45,269 nt of DNA from Desulfamplus sp. (GTDB lineage Bacteria > Desulfobacterota > Desulfobacteria > Desulfobacterales > Desulfobacteraceae), in assembly GCA_015231615.1 (NCBI GenBank), contig JADGBE010000025.1, forward strand, positions 1 to 45,269, read 5' to 3'. Shown here piece after piece: positions 25,580 to 34,070 of this stretch (positions are counted from its first letter, which is position 1; each line of letters begins with the position of its first letter). Both the position numbers and the translations under genes were made by a program. Below the pieces are notes generated by a model. That model made no database searches. It was not told where the DNA came from and worked only from the letters and a program-made list of their open reading frames with translations.

Positions 25580-27334
25580 TTATTTGCAGACAAAAGCATC
25601 ACTTTGTTCACTACCTGTTTTGAATTTACCTACCATTGATTTAAGTTTTGATGAAAGCTCTGAAAGGTTTTGAGAGCTTGTGTCAAGTTGGGTAGAGGAG
25701 TTTGATATTTGAGCTGTGTATCTGTTCACTTCAGCTATATCTTTTGCAATATCTCCAGAAACAGTAGAACTTGTAGCTACATTTTCGTTGACCTCTTGAA
25801 TACCAATTGATGCCTGAGAGATATTTTCAGCTATCTCTCCAGTTGCTGAAGATTGCTCGTCCATAGCTGTGGCAATATTTTTAACAATATCATTGACTTT
25901 ACCGATAACTTGGGAAATTGCACTTATCTCATTAACACTTCCCGCTGTGGATGTTTGGATATTATTGATCTTCTCTTTAATCTCAAGAGTTGCACTTGCA
26001 GTCTGTCTTGCTAACTCTTTTATCTCATTTGCAACAACAGCAAATCCTTTACCAGCTTCTCCAGCCCTTGCAGCCTCTATTGTAGCATTTAAGGCAAGAA
26101 GATTTGTCTGTCCTGAAATTTCGGTAATTACCTCAGTAACTCTTGAAATATCTTTTGCTGCTTGTCCAAGGGTATTTACCCTATCTAACGCATCTGCTGA
26201 TTTTTTCACTGCTTCAGCAGTAATTTGACGTGCCTGCTCAGAGCTTCCCGCGATCTCGTTTATTGTGTTGGTCATCTCCTCTGCTGCTGCTGCTACCACA
26301 TTAATATTAGCTGAAGCCTGTTCACATGCTGCTGCAACTGAATTCATGTTTGCACTCATCTCTTCTGCTGCTGCTGCAACTGTTTGTGATCTTTCAGAAA
26401 GAACAACAACACCATTTGACATAACAGCAGAGATTTTTGACAAATCGCACGCTGAACTATCAACTACTTCAGTATCTAACGAAATATTTCTAATGAGAAT
26501 CTGTAGCTTTTCTACAAATATATTGAACCATACAGCTAACTCGCCAATCTCGTCATTATGTTTAACCCTTAAACGCTTTGTCAAGTCCCCTTCACCTTCT
26601 GCAATATCTTTAATCATTAAGATAGTGCGTTTAATAGGTTTGGTAACAATGATGTATAGGCAAAACAGTATCGTACAAATCAATGCAACTACAATAAACG
26701 ATGAGATTATGATCTGAGAAGTTATTGATTTTTTTATGTTTTGACTAAAAAGCTGATTGAAGTTGGCAATAGATTTTTCTGTCTGTTTTTGCCTCTTATC
26801 AATTTCTTGCTTTATAAGTTCTTTTGTAAAATAGATTCTTACAGTTCCAACTTTTTCATTATCATGTATAGCATCGTTAACGATAGAGAGAGACTCATCT
26901 AATTGTACATCATTTGGTATCTCTTTACCTGTTGTAATAACTGAAGTTTTCCATGCTGATGTAAAAGGTCCTCCATCTGCATCAAGTACTTTTATTGCAA
27001 TAATGCCATCTATTTTTAGATAGTTTTCAAGAAGCGTTGCAAGACCACTTTGATCAAAGTTATATATAAAACTTTGAGTTACGCTTCTACATATCTCCAT
27101 ATTTGCCTGAATACCATTGAGTAAAGATTCATCTAATTTTGCGGAATCTGCTTTAAGAGCTTTTTGTTGTGATTGCTCAAAATCAGATATAATCAGCTTA
27201 GACATAGAAAGCTGCATATTTATTGCAATAAGACTGCTTATTGTTAGAAGAAGTAATACAATTATACTACATGCAAAAGAAGTTTTAAAAGCTATGCTGT
27301 AAGCTCTCTTTTTTTCAGGGTTTGGGTTTGCCAT
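25580..27334 (-). CDS. Methyl-accepting chemotaxis protein
   Basis: The 584-aa transmembrane receptor has TM1 at about 15-35 ([21 protein letters not shown]), a periplasmic sensor region (about 40-200) and TM2 at about 205-228. A HAMP domain follows (about 228-280, [25 protein letters not shown]), then the cytoplasmic signalling hairpin with the conserved tip [24 protein letters not shown] near 421. There is no CheR-docking pentapeptide at the end. I chose ATG 27334 because TAGGAGAA lies just upstream; an ATG 39 bp earlier lacks one. The sensor region is not assigned to a ligand class with confidence. It follows a single-domain response regulator on the same strand. Confidence 0.92.
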   Translation of the reverse strand: MANPNPEKKRAYSIAFKTSFACSIIVLLLLTISSLIAINMQLSMSKLIISDFEQSQQKALKADSAKLDESLLNGIQANMEICRSVTQSFIYNFDQSGLATLLENYLKIDGIIAIKVLDADGGPFTSAWKTSVITTGKEIPNDVQLDESLSIVNDAIHDNEKVGTVRIYFTKELIKQEIDKRQKQTEKSIANFNQLFSQNIKKSITSQIIISSFIVVALICTILFCLYIIVTKPIKRTILMIKDIAEGEGDLTKRLRVKHNDEIGELAVWFNIFVEKLQILIRNISLDTEVVDSSACDLSKISAVMSNGVVVLSERSQTVAAAAEEMSANMNSVAAACEQASANINVVAAAAEEMTNTINEIAGSSEQARQITAEAVKKSADALDRVNTLGQAAKDISRVTEVITEISGQTNLLALNATIEAARAGEAGKGFAVVANEIKELARQTASATLEIKEKINNIQTSTAGSVNEISAISQVIGKVNDIVKNIATAMDEQSSATGEIAENISQASIGIQEVNENVATSSTVSGDIAKDIAEVNRYTAQISNSSTQLDTSSQNLSELSSKLKSMVGKFKTGSEQSDAFVCK

Positions 27335-27507
27335 CTCTAATTCTCCTAAATATTTTGTTGCTAAAAATTCCAAATTTGAATTAACCTCCTCAAAAAATAT
27401 TTAATATCCAGTAAATTCAAGGGTCAATTCAAATTTTCCAAAAACTCTAACTTTCTAAAAACTCTAATCTATGATTTAAAGATAAACAATTTCATTGAGA
27501 TTAGGTA

Positions 27508-27894
27508 CTAACTTTTTTTCCATCTTTCAAGTTTTTCAAATGCTCTTTCAGCAGCATTAAATATATCTAATAAACGAGCTGGTTTTTTGAAGTAATCTTC
27601 AAAGCCAGCCGACTTACATTCAGCCAACTCAAAATGGGACGCATATCCTGTAATTGCGTATGCAATTGTTAAAGGATTACGTTTTATAATCTCTCTGCAC
27701 AGCTCAACGCCGCTCATCTCAGGAAGATTTAGATCAATGAAAATAACCAAAACTGTACTATTATCAAGAATCTCAAGAGCTTGTGATGGATTATCCGCAG
27801 TAAAGACCTCATATCCTCTGGTAACCAGAGCTGATTTTAACAATAAACAGATTGATTCGTCATCATCAACTACAAGTATTCTTTTTTCAATCAT
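27508..27894 (-). CDS. Single-domain response regulator (REC)
   Basis: The 128-aa protein is one receiver domain: acidic triad D10-D12 (VVDDDES), phosphoacceptor D54 (FIDLNLPEMSG), T82 (AITGY) and K104 (KKP). It has no output domain, so it acts like CheY/Spo0F type regulators through protein contact. It lies 173 bp upstream of the chemoreceptor gene on the same strand. No histidine kinase is nearby; the Hpt protein at 37560 is the only other phosphorelay part in the window. Confidence 0.9.
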   Translation of the reverse strand: MIEKRILVVDDDESICLLLKSALVTRGYEVFTADNPSQALEILDNSTVLVIFIDLNLPEMSGVELCREIIKRNPLTIAYAITGYASHFELAECKSAGFEDYFKKPARLLDIFNAAERAFEKLERWKKS

Positions 27895-28154
27895 TATAAA
27901 ATCCTCATTTTAAAGAAACAACTGGTATTAGTATTAACATTTAAAAATTATAATATTTATGGATATTGTTTACTAAAGAATTGTTCTGTTTTTTTGTTTT
28001 AACACCTATTTTTGAATATACATATTTCTGAATAGTAATTGCAATATATATTTTTTTATAATATCTCTTTATCATTTATGTGAAATAACATTTAGATATA
28101 AGCGAAATTTAACTATATAAATTTAAGATAAAGAGGCAAAGGAAAAATAAAATC

Positions 28155-28934
28155 ATGGGCTTAAAATTAGCAATAGGCGGCAAGGGCGGGGTGGGAAAAA
28201 CAACAATTACTTCTCTTTTGGCAAGATGTATTGCCAATATTGATCCAAATAATAGAGTAATTGCGATTGACGCTGATCCTGTAACTAACCTTGCTGCTGC
28301 ACTTGGAATATCTGAAGTGCCACCCATCACTCCTGTTTCAGAACTATCAGACCTTATTGCAGAAAGAACGGGGGCAAAACCCGGAACTATGGGAGGTTTT
28401 TTCACACTAAACCCTAAAGTTGATGATATACCAGAGCGGTTTTCACGAGAAAGAGACGGGGTAAAGTTGTTAGTTATGGGAACTGTCCAAAAAGGTGGTT
28501 CTGGTTGCATCTGCCCTGAAAGCACTATACTTAAAGCCTTGATGAACCACTTGGTTCTTGCAAGACAAGATATTGTTATTATGGATATGGAGGCTGGGGT
28601 AGAACACCTTGGCAGGGCAACTTCAAGATCGGTAGATGCTCTTGTTGCTGTGGTAAATCCGGGTCAAAGAAGTAGAATTGCTGCTGAAAGGATACGGCAG
28701 CTTGGTCAAGATATTGGAATAAAAAGAATTGTAGTACTGGGAAATCGCGTAAGAAATAGCGAAGATGAAAATAGAATAAAAGAGTCTCTTTCTGACTTTG
28801 AAATTATAGGATTTTTGCCAGAATTTGATGAAGTTGCAGAAGCTGATAGAAGAGGAGTTCGTCCATTTGATGATGTTATAACTATTCCTGACGAGATTAA
28901 ACAACTTGCAGCAAAATTTCTAACTCTTGGATAA
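28155..28934 (+). CDS. cooC: CooC-type carbon monoxide dehydrogenase maturation ATPase
   Basis: CooC is a MinD/SIMIBI ATPase that helps load nickel into the C-cluster of carbon monoxide dehydrogenase. The 259-aa protein has the deviant Walker A GGKGGVGKTT (8-17), the CooC-specific CxC nickel-binding motif SGCICPES (C118, C120), and DMEAGVEHLGRATSRSVDALVAVVNPG, typical of the family. It stands alone on the plus strand, about 9 kb from the acs operon it should serve. AAAGGAAAA lies before ATG 28155; a terminator hairpin follows at 28941. Confidence 0.92.
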   Translation: MGLKLAIGGKGGVGKTTITSLLARCIANIDPNNRVIAIDADPVTNLAAALGISEVPPITPVSELSDLIAERTGAKPGTMGGFFTLNPKVDDIPERFSRERDGVKLLVMGTVQKGGSGCICPESTILKALMNHLVLARQDIVIMDMEAGVEHLGRATSRSVDALVAVVNPGQRSRIAAERIRQLGQDIGIKRIVVLGNRVRNSEDENRIKESLSDFEIIGFLPEFDEVAEADRRGVRPFDDVITIPDEIKQLAAKFLTLG

Positions 28935-28940
28935 ACTAAC

Positions 28941-28986
28941 AGTGATAAGTTCTGAAAACTTTTAAAAATTGCCAGAACTTATCACT
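28941..28986 (+). terminator. Hairpin terminator after cooC
   Basis: AGTGATAAGTTCTG (28941-28954) pairs perfectly with CAGAACTTATCACT (28973-28986) around an 18-base loop, six bases after the cooC stop. Confidence 0.7.
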
Positions 28987-29087
28987 AAATTTATCGTGTA
29001 ATTCATCAAGTAAAACAATAGTTGGTCGGGCTATCAAGGTGTCAGAGGCGGTAGATTTGACCGATAATAAATAATTGAAATCCTACT

Positions 29088-30563
29088 CTATTTTATCCCA
29101 CTGAAAACGCCATACCCAACTAAAATATCAAAAGCTCTTTGGATTTGGGGATCTTTTTTAAGTTTATCTATATCAAGAAGAGAAGCTGATTGTTGAGGCT
29201 CAATAGATTCTTGTTTTTTATTGCTATTTTCTCTCTCTTTCTTATCGGTACTATCTAAAACATCGCCTTTTTTATCATGTTTATCCTGTTTTATCTTATT
29301 GATATTTATATTTTTTTTATCTATCCCATTGTCATTATCTATGTTCTTTTTTGTAGGTTCAAGATGGTTTCGCAAATCCTTTTCCCGAATCATTTTCTTT
29401 TCCATTGAGGATTGTTCTGGAGTTTTTTCATTGTCTTGCTCTTCAATATTATATTCAACTTCAATATCTGGTTTAATACCCTCTGCCTGAATTGATCTTC
29501 CGCTTGGAGTATAATAGCGGGCAATAGTGTATTTTAGACCAAAACCATCTCGAAGAGGTTTTACACTCTGAACAGACCCTTTGCCAAAGGATGTAGTACC
29601 TAATATCAATGCTCTTTTATGATCTTGCAAAGCCCCTGCAACAATCTCTGATGCACTTGCACTACCGCCATTAATAAGAACTGTGAGAGGGTATTTTTTA
29701 TCATCTTTTTCAGCATGTGCTTCAAAAACTTCTGTCTGCTGTTCAAATCTACCCTTTATGGATACAATAACCCCTTTATCAAGAAAAATATCCGAAACTC
29801 CAGCAGCTTGACTCAAAAGACCACCGGGATTATTTCTTAAATCAAGAATAAGACCTTTTAAAGGGCTATTAGCTAATTCAAGTTTTTTTAGGGCATCTTT
29901 TATCTCATCTGTAGTCTTATCTCTAAAATTGGTAACCCAAACATAACCATATCCGGGTGCAATAGTAGCACTTCTAACACTTGTCATTGGAATAATGTCT
30001 CTAATTAACCTATAATCAAGTGGGTCTGTAACACCATCTCTTACAATCGTAAGCACAACAGCCTCCCCAATCTCACCCCTCATCTTTTTGACACTTTGCC
30101 ATAACTCAAGATTAGCAGTTGCCTCTCCATCAATCTTAATTATAACATCACCTGTTTTAATACCAGCTTTGTAGGCAGGAGTTCCCTCTATTGGAGAGAC
30201 TACCGTCAAAACTCCATTTTTTATAGCAATTACAATACCAACTCCTCCAAATTCACCTTTAGTGTCATCTTGTAGCTCGTCAAAGGATTCTGGTGGCATA
30301 AAGCTTGAGTGTGGATCAAGATTGCTAACCATGCCTTTTATAGCATTTTGGATAAGAAGTTTACTATCTACCTCATCTACATAATTTTCTTCAAGCTCCT
30401 GAAGAACATCTGAAAATAGCTTTAGAGATTCATAGGTCTCTTCATCTTTTCCCAAAGTTTCTGCAAAAGTAGGTTGATAAATTGATCCAAATATAATTAG
30501 GCTAATTTCTACAAAAAGCAGAAATATCCAATATTTGAAGATAGTTGTTAATTTGTTTTTCAT
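29088..30563 (-). CDS. ctpA: C-terminal processing serine protease CtpA (S41)
   Basis: CtpA/Prc proteases trim or degrade periplasmic proteins. The 491-aa protein has an N-terminal membrane anchor or signal (about 8-30), the CtpA start region LFSDVLQELEENYVDEVD, a PDZ domain (about 85-165: GVGIVIAIKNGVLTVVSPIEGTPA), and the S41 catalytic core with LDLRNNPGGLL, the nucleophile in GGSASASEIVAGAL, and the lysine in TSFGKGSVQ. Between about 375 and 465 there is an insertion rich in Lys, Asp, Asn and Glu before the usual family ending (DPQIQRAFDIL). It converges on cooC and diverges from pyrE. Confidence 0.93.
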   Translation of the reverse strand: MKNKLTTIFKYWIFLLFVEISLIIFGSIYQPTFAETLGKDEETYESLKLFSDVLQELEENYVDEVDSKLLIQNAIKGMVSNLDPHSSFMPPESFDELQDDTKGEFGGVGIVIAIKNGVLTVVSPIEGTPAYKAGIKTGDVIIKIDGEATANLELWQSVKKMRGEIGEAVVLTIVRDGVTDPLDYRLIRDIIPMTSVRSATIAPGYGYVWVTNFRDKTTDEIKDALKKLELANSPLKGLILDLRNNPGGLLSQAAGVSDIFLDKGVIVSIKGRFEQQTEVFEAHAEKDDKKYPLTVLINGGSASASEIVAGALQDHKRALILGTTSFGKGSVQSVKPLRDGFGLKYTIARYYTPSGRSIQAEGIKPDIEVEYNIEEQDNEKTPEQSSMEKKMIREKDLRNHLEPTKKNIDNDNGIDKKNININKIKQDKHDKKGDVLDSTDKKERENSNKKQESIEPQQSASLLDIDKLKKDPQIQRAFDILVGYGVFSGIK

Positions 30564-30607
30564 GATTAGACTCCCTTTTTATAACTTTTACGATAAAATA
30601 CGATAGT

Positions 30608-30636
30608 TTGACTCATATAAAATTTATTGATATATA
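30608..30636 (+). promoter_or_regulatory. Predicted sigma-70 promoter for pyrE
   Basis: TTGACT (30608-30613) and TATATA (30631-30636) are exactly 17 bp apart. Transcription from here would give a leader of about 170 nt before pyrE. Confidence 0.5.
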
Positions 30637-30647
30637 GACCTAAGTTG

Positions 30648-30731
30648 ACAAGGAGTGCTGCAAAACAGTTTTCCTTGCAACAAGCCTTCACTGAATCCGC
30701 ATAACGGCTTCTTCCATCGGTGAAGGCTTCT
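30648..30731 (+). promoter_or_regulatory. Structured leader upstream of pyrE, possible attenuator
   Basis: Two hairpins lie in the leader. The first (30648-30678) pairs CAAGGA with TCCTTG and CTG with CAG. The second is strong: AAGCCTTCACTGA (30682-30694) pairs with TCGGTGAAGGCTT (30717-30729), followed by CTTCTT. The segment AAGCC at 30682 could instead pair with GGCTT at 30706-30710, so mutually exclusive folds exist. That is the general form of an attenuator, but there is no long T-run, so the role is inference. Confidence 0.4.
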
Positions 30732-30814
30732 TCTTACAATAAATACTTTACTTCTGTATGATGTTTCTATATCAAAATGTCGCCGTTATACCTAATATAA
30801 AAGGATAAAATCAA

Positions 30815-31384
30815 ATGAAAAAAAGATTAATAGAACTTCTATGCACTAAATCGTTCAAATATAGCAAAGAGCCAATATTTAAGTTAGCGTCAGGTAGAAT
30901 GAGTCAATTTTACATTAACTGTAAGCCAGTAATCCTTGACCCAGAGGGTATATATATTGTAGGGCATCTTGTATTCAATGAAATTCGTAATTCAGAATGC
31001 ACTGGTGTTGGAGGATTGACCTTTGGAGCTGATCCCATTTCTGTGGCAACTTCTTTTGTATCTTATCTTGAAAAGAAACCCATCAAAGCATTCTCAATCA
31101 GAAAAGAGAAAAAAGATCATGGTATGATAAAATGGGTTGAAGGTGATATGTCAGTAGGTGAAAAAGTTGTTATTATTGAAGATGTAGTAACTACTGGAGG
31201 ATCAACTATCAAGGCTATTCAAAGAGCAAAGGAGCAGGGGCTTGATGTTATACAGGTAGTAACTCTTGTTGACAGACAAGAAGGTGGTATTGAAAATATT
31301 AATCAACATGTAAAAAATATATCCACAATAGTTACTCGTGATGAATTAATGTCATGGATAACCAAAAAAAGTCTGAATAATTGA
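30815..31384 (+). CDS. pyrE: Orotate phosphoribosyltransferase
   Basis: PyrE makes orotidine 5'-phosphate from orotate and PRPP. The 189-aa protein shows [23 protein letters not shown], the flexible-loop lysines in [13 protein letters not shown], and the PRPP-binding loop [18 protein letters not shown]. Length is normal for the family. AAAGGATAAA precedes ATG 30815. It follows a predicted promoter and a structured leader. Confidence 0.95.
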   Translation: MKKRLIELLCTKSFKYSKEPIFKLASGRMSQFYINCKPVILDPEGIYIVGHLVFNEIRNSECTGVGGLTFGADPISVATSFVSYLEKKPIKAFSIRKEKKDHGMIKWVEGDMSVGEKVVIIEDVVTTGGSTIKAIQRAKEQGLDVIQVVTLVDRQEGGIENINQHVKNISTIVTRDELMSWITKKSLNN

Positions 31385-31524
31385 TAATTGCAGAAAAATT
31401 GTTTTTTATTATATAAATCTCATAAGTTTCTTGAAAAAAAAATTTAAAAATAATATTGAATTGCAAAATATGGTATTCAAGGTTCTAATGAAGATATAAG
31501 ACTAAAAGACTTAGGAGAAAGATA

Positions 31525-32466
31525 ATGAAGAGTCAGGAGCTAAAAAAAATAGGATTTATCCTTGCATTAATTTTCATTTCAGGTTGTGCATCTCAGCAAT
31601 TCAAAACAGACCTATTCTCTGCATTGGAACAAGATACACAAGTAGGTCCCACAGGTCTTGCATGGGATGGCAAAAATGTAATCATGGGAACTGGGAATCA
31701 GATAGTTTTTGCCCGTAATATCACAACAGAACCTTTCTATAGCTTTTCTAAAAAAGATACCATGTTAAATGGAGGTTCTTACAGCTCTGGACGATTCCCT
31801 GGACCTCAACGTATGGATATGGATGTTTGTGGTATGGCATGGGAGGGTGAGTGCTGCGGGGAGGGTTTTTTGTGGATAGCTGATGGGAAAAATGAGAAAA
31901 TAATTAAAATGAAGCCTGATCTTACATTTATATCAGAATTCAATTCTCCAGTCCCAGCCCCAAATGGTATAGCTTTTGATGGTAAATCTTTATGGGTAGT
32001 ATCAAAATATAGCTATAAAATAGTGCAGTTTAATCCAGATACTCAGGCAATTGAAAATGTATATTACTCTCCAATTCAACGTCCTACAGGTCTTACATGG
32101 GATTGTAGTGGAAATGGGTATATATGGGTAATTGGTATTGATGATTGTCGAACAAGCGAAAAGAGATGTTATACACCCCGCCTTTTAAGGATAGATGTCA
32201 AAACAGGCAATATCACACATGAGGCAAAACTTCCTGAAACAGTTACAAGGCCAACTTCCGTTACCCTTGCAGAAAAATATTTTTGGGTTGGAGATTATAA
32301 TCTAAACAGAGTCTTTAAAATTCCTTTTGATGAAAGTGCTTTTATCCAATTAGATTTAAAACCTAATGATATTATAATTGGAAATCGTCCTACTAAGGTT
32401 ATTTCAAAAAAAACTGCTATTAAAAAAGAGCCTGAGGTAGGGCAAGAGATTTATATTGGTAGATAA
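31525..32466 (+). CDS. Putative lipoprotein with beta-propeller-like repeats
   Basis: The 313-aa protein has a lipoprotein signal (FILALIFISGC, lipidation at about C21). It then carries repeated units of the form PTGLAWDGKNV, VCGMAWEGEC, PNGIAFDGKSLWVVSKYSYKIVQFNPD, PTGLTWDCSGNGYIWVIG and PTSVTLAEKYFWVGDYNLNRVFKI, each about 45-60 residues. This is the look of NHL/YncE/SMP-30-like beta-propellers. Function is unknown; such lipoproteins bind ligands or partners in the envelope. Cysteine pairs inside the blades (GECCGEG, DDCRTSEKRC) may form disulfides. TTAGGAGAA precedes ATG 31525. Confidence 0.65.
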   Translation: MKSQELKKIGFILALIFISGCASQQFKTDLFSALEQDTQVGPTGLAWDGKNVIMGTGNQIVFARNITTEPFYSFSKKDTMLNGGSYSSGRFPGPQRMDMDVCGMAWEGECCGEGFLWIADGKNEKIIKMKPDLTFISEFNSPVPAPNGIAFDGKSLWVVSKYSYKIVQFNPDTQAIENVYYSPIQRPTGLTWDCSGNGYIWVIGIDDCRTSEKRCYTPRLLRIDVKTGNITHEAKLPETVTRPTSVTLAEKYFWVGDYNLNRVFKIPFDESAFIQLDLKPNDIIIGNRPTKVISKKTAIKKEPEVGQEIYIGR

Positions 32467-32534
32467 TCTTAAATTAATAGTGCAAAAGATATCCTGCTTT
32501 AGGTCATAAGTTAATTTTTTGAATGCAAAAGTTA

Positions 32535-32560
32535 AATTTATTCCCGTTTGAAGTATAATT
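32535..32560. repeat. 26-bp intergenic repeat, copy 1
   Basis: AATTTATTCCCGTTTGAAGT followed by ATAATT recurs, with one base shifted, at 39458-39483. It contains TATAAT-like sequence 40 bp upstream of the LysM gene, so it might double as a promoter here. The other copy faces no gene in the same direction. Confidence 0.5.
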
Positions 32561-32597
32561 ATAATGATGTGAAAATCTAAAACATAAGGAGTTGCCA

Positions 32598-33851
32598 ATG
32601 TTTATTAATAAAGAATATTCTATCAAAGAACAAAAGAGATTATTTTCTTATATTTTAAGAACAACAAAACCTCTATCTTTTTATACCTTTACTCTTCTTT
32701 TTTTTATATCTCTAACAATTTGCGGCATCAACATTTCAATTGCCAACGAAAACAAACTAAACTCTGACAAAAAAGAGCAAGAAGGGGTATTAGAACAAAA
32801 AACATCAAAATTATTAGACCAAACAGATAAAGATCAAACAAATAAACCAGAATACAGCGAAATTTATAATGTTAAAAAACGTGATACACTATGGGATATT
32901 TCAGATAAAAAACTTCAATCACCCTATAGATGGCCAGCATTATGGGGTCGAAATCCTCATATTCGTAACCCACACTGGATATACCCTGGTGAGACAATAT
33001 ACCTCTATGACCATAGAAATTCATCTAATATAAATCGATCAGTTTCACTCCCACCTGTATCTACTACTACCGAAACATTTGAAAAAATGGAAGTTAATCA
33101 ACCTTACTACTATTTTTATCCGTTGATGGAGAGTGTAGGTTATATAAAAGAGAGGGCTGTGAACCCTATTGGAAAGATTATGTCATGTATGCCACAATTT
33201 CAGAAAGAGATTGACATTGACAATGGGGTATATCTTCAAGTTAATGACGAATCTAATATTATGGTAGGAGATCAATTTCAGATTCTCAGAACTTTCTATA
33301 TTAGAGATAAAAATTCAACAACCTTCCCATTAGTTCAACATTACATAACAGGAGTTGTTGAGGTAACTAAGTTGAAATCAAAACCTTGTAGATGTCATGA
33401 GCAGGTATCTCAAATAGAGGGAAAAATTATTAAAGCATACCGTACAATCTTTGCAGATGATGTTCTTATTCCTTATAACTCTGTTGATTCAAAGATTCTT
33501 GTAAGGCAGTCTAACGACAATATGAATGCAAAAATTTTATTTTCTGAGGATCATAAAAAACAAATTGCAGAAAATGCGATTGTGTTCATAGATAAGGGTA
33601 AGGCTGATGGACTACAAACTGGTCAGTTTTATGATATTTACAATCAGCCAAGGGGTGAATTAATTGAGCCAGAGAAATTTATAGAAAAAACGGAACGTAT
33701 AGGAGAACTCGTTGTATTACACATGGAGGATAAAACCGCTTCTGCGTTGATTACATATTCATATAAGGATATAACACCAGGAGATATTATGGTTACCCCC
33801 CATTCAAAAGATGCTTTTACTGACACAACTTTAATGGGTAATTATAAATAA
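32598..33851 (+). CDS. LysM-domain envelope protein
   Basis: The 417-aa protein has a membrane segment or signal at about 25-48 (FYTFTLLFFISLTICGINIS) and a Lys/Asp/Gln-rich linker. One LysM peptidoglycan-binding domain lies at about 90-138 (YNVKKRDTLWDISDKKLQSP, RNPHIRNPHWIYPGETIYLYD). A long C-terminal region of unknown function (about 150-417) has beta-rich patterns such as GVYLQVNDESNIMVGDQFQIL. Similar LysM proteins with this architecture are common in delta-proteobacterial genomes, but their role is not established. ATG 32598 is preferred to a TTG six bases earlier because AAGGAG (32586-32591) is then six bases upstream. Confidence 0.75.
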   Translation: MFINKEYSIKEQKRLFSYILRTTKPLSFYTFTLLFFISLTICGINISIANENKLNSDKKEQEGVLEQKTSKLLDQTDKDQTNKPEYSEIYNVKKRDTLWDISDKKLQSPYRWPALWGRNPHIRNPHWIYPGETIYLYDHRNSSNINRSVSLPPVSTTTETFEKMEVNQPYYYFYPLMESVGYIKERAVNPIGKIMSCMPQFQKEIDIDNGVYLQVNDESNIMVGDQFQILRTFYIRDKNSTTFPLVQHYITGVVEVTKLKSKPCRCHEQVSQIEGKIIKAYRTIFADDVLIPYNSVDSKILVRQSNDNMNAKILFSEDHKKQIAENAIVFIDKGKADGLQTGQFYDIYNQPRGELIEPEKFIEKTERIGELVVLHMEDKTASALITYSYKDITPGDIMVTPHSKDAFTDTTLMGNYK

Positions 33852-33879
33852 CTTGGTATAGAAAATATCTTCACCAATA

Positions 33880-33944
33880 GACTTCCTGCAACTAAATTTA
33901 TATCCAGTAAAATTAATGGTCAAATCACAGTTTTGCAGGAGGTC
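33880..33944. repeat. About 65-bp element with terminal inverted repeats, copy 2
   Basis: It begins GACTTCCTGCA and ends TGCAGGAGGTC, an 11-bp inverted repeat with one mismatch. The interior matches copy 1 (2855-2920) in ACTAAATTTATAT, CAGTAAAAT and CAGTTTT. Like copy 1 it starts shortly after a stop codon (LysM gene, 28 bp). Confidence 0.65.
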
Positions 33945-34070
33945 AAATAAAACGTTAAAACTGACTTTTGAAGATAATTGTATTGACACATATCTGATGA
34001 TATGTTTTTTTGTTTTGCAATTCTTTGAAGTCAATTTTTTATATAAAACTTAAAAATGAGGTGAAATTAA

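Noticed and set aside
30682-30729. Second attC site upstream of pyrE
   Set aside because: It has a strong hairpin and a GCATAAC string, but no paired RYYYAAC/GTTRRRY outer boxes and no bulged inner arm; a leader hairpin is simpler.
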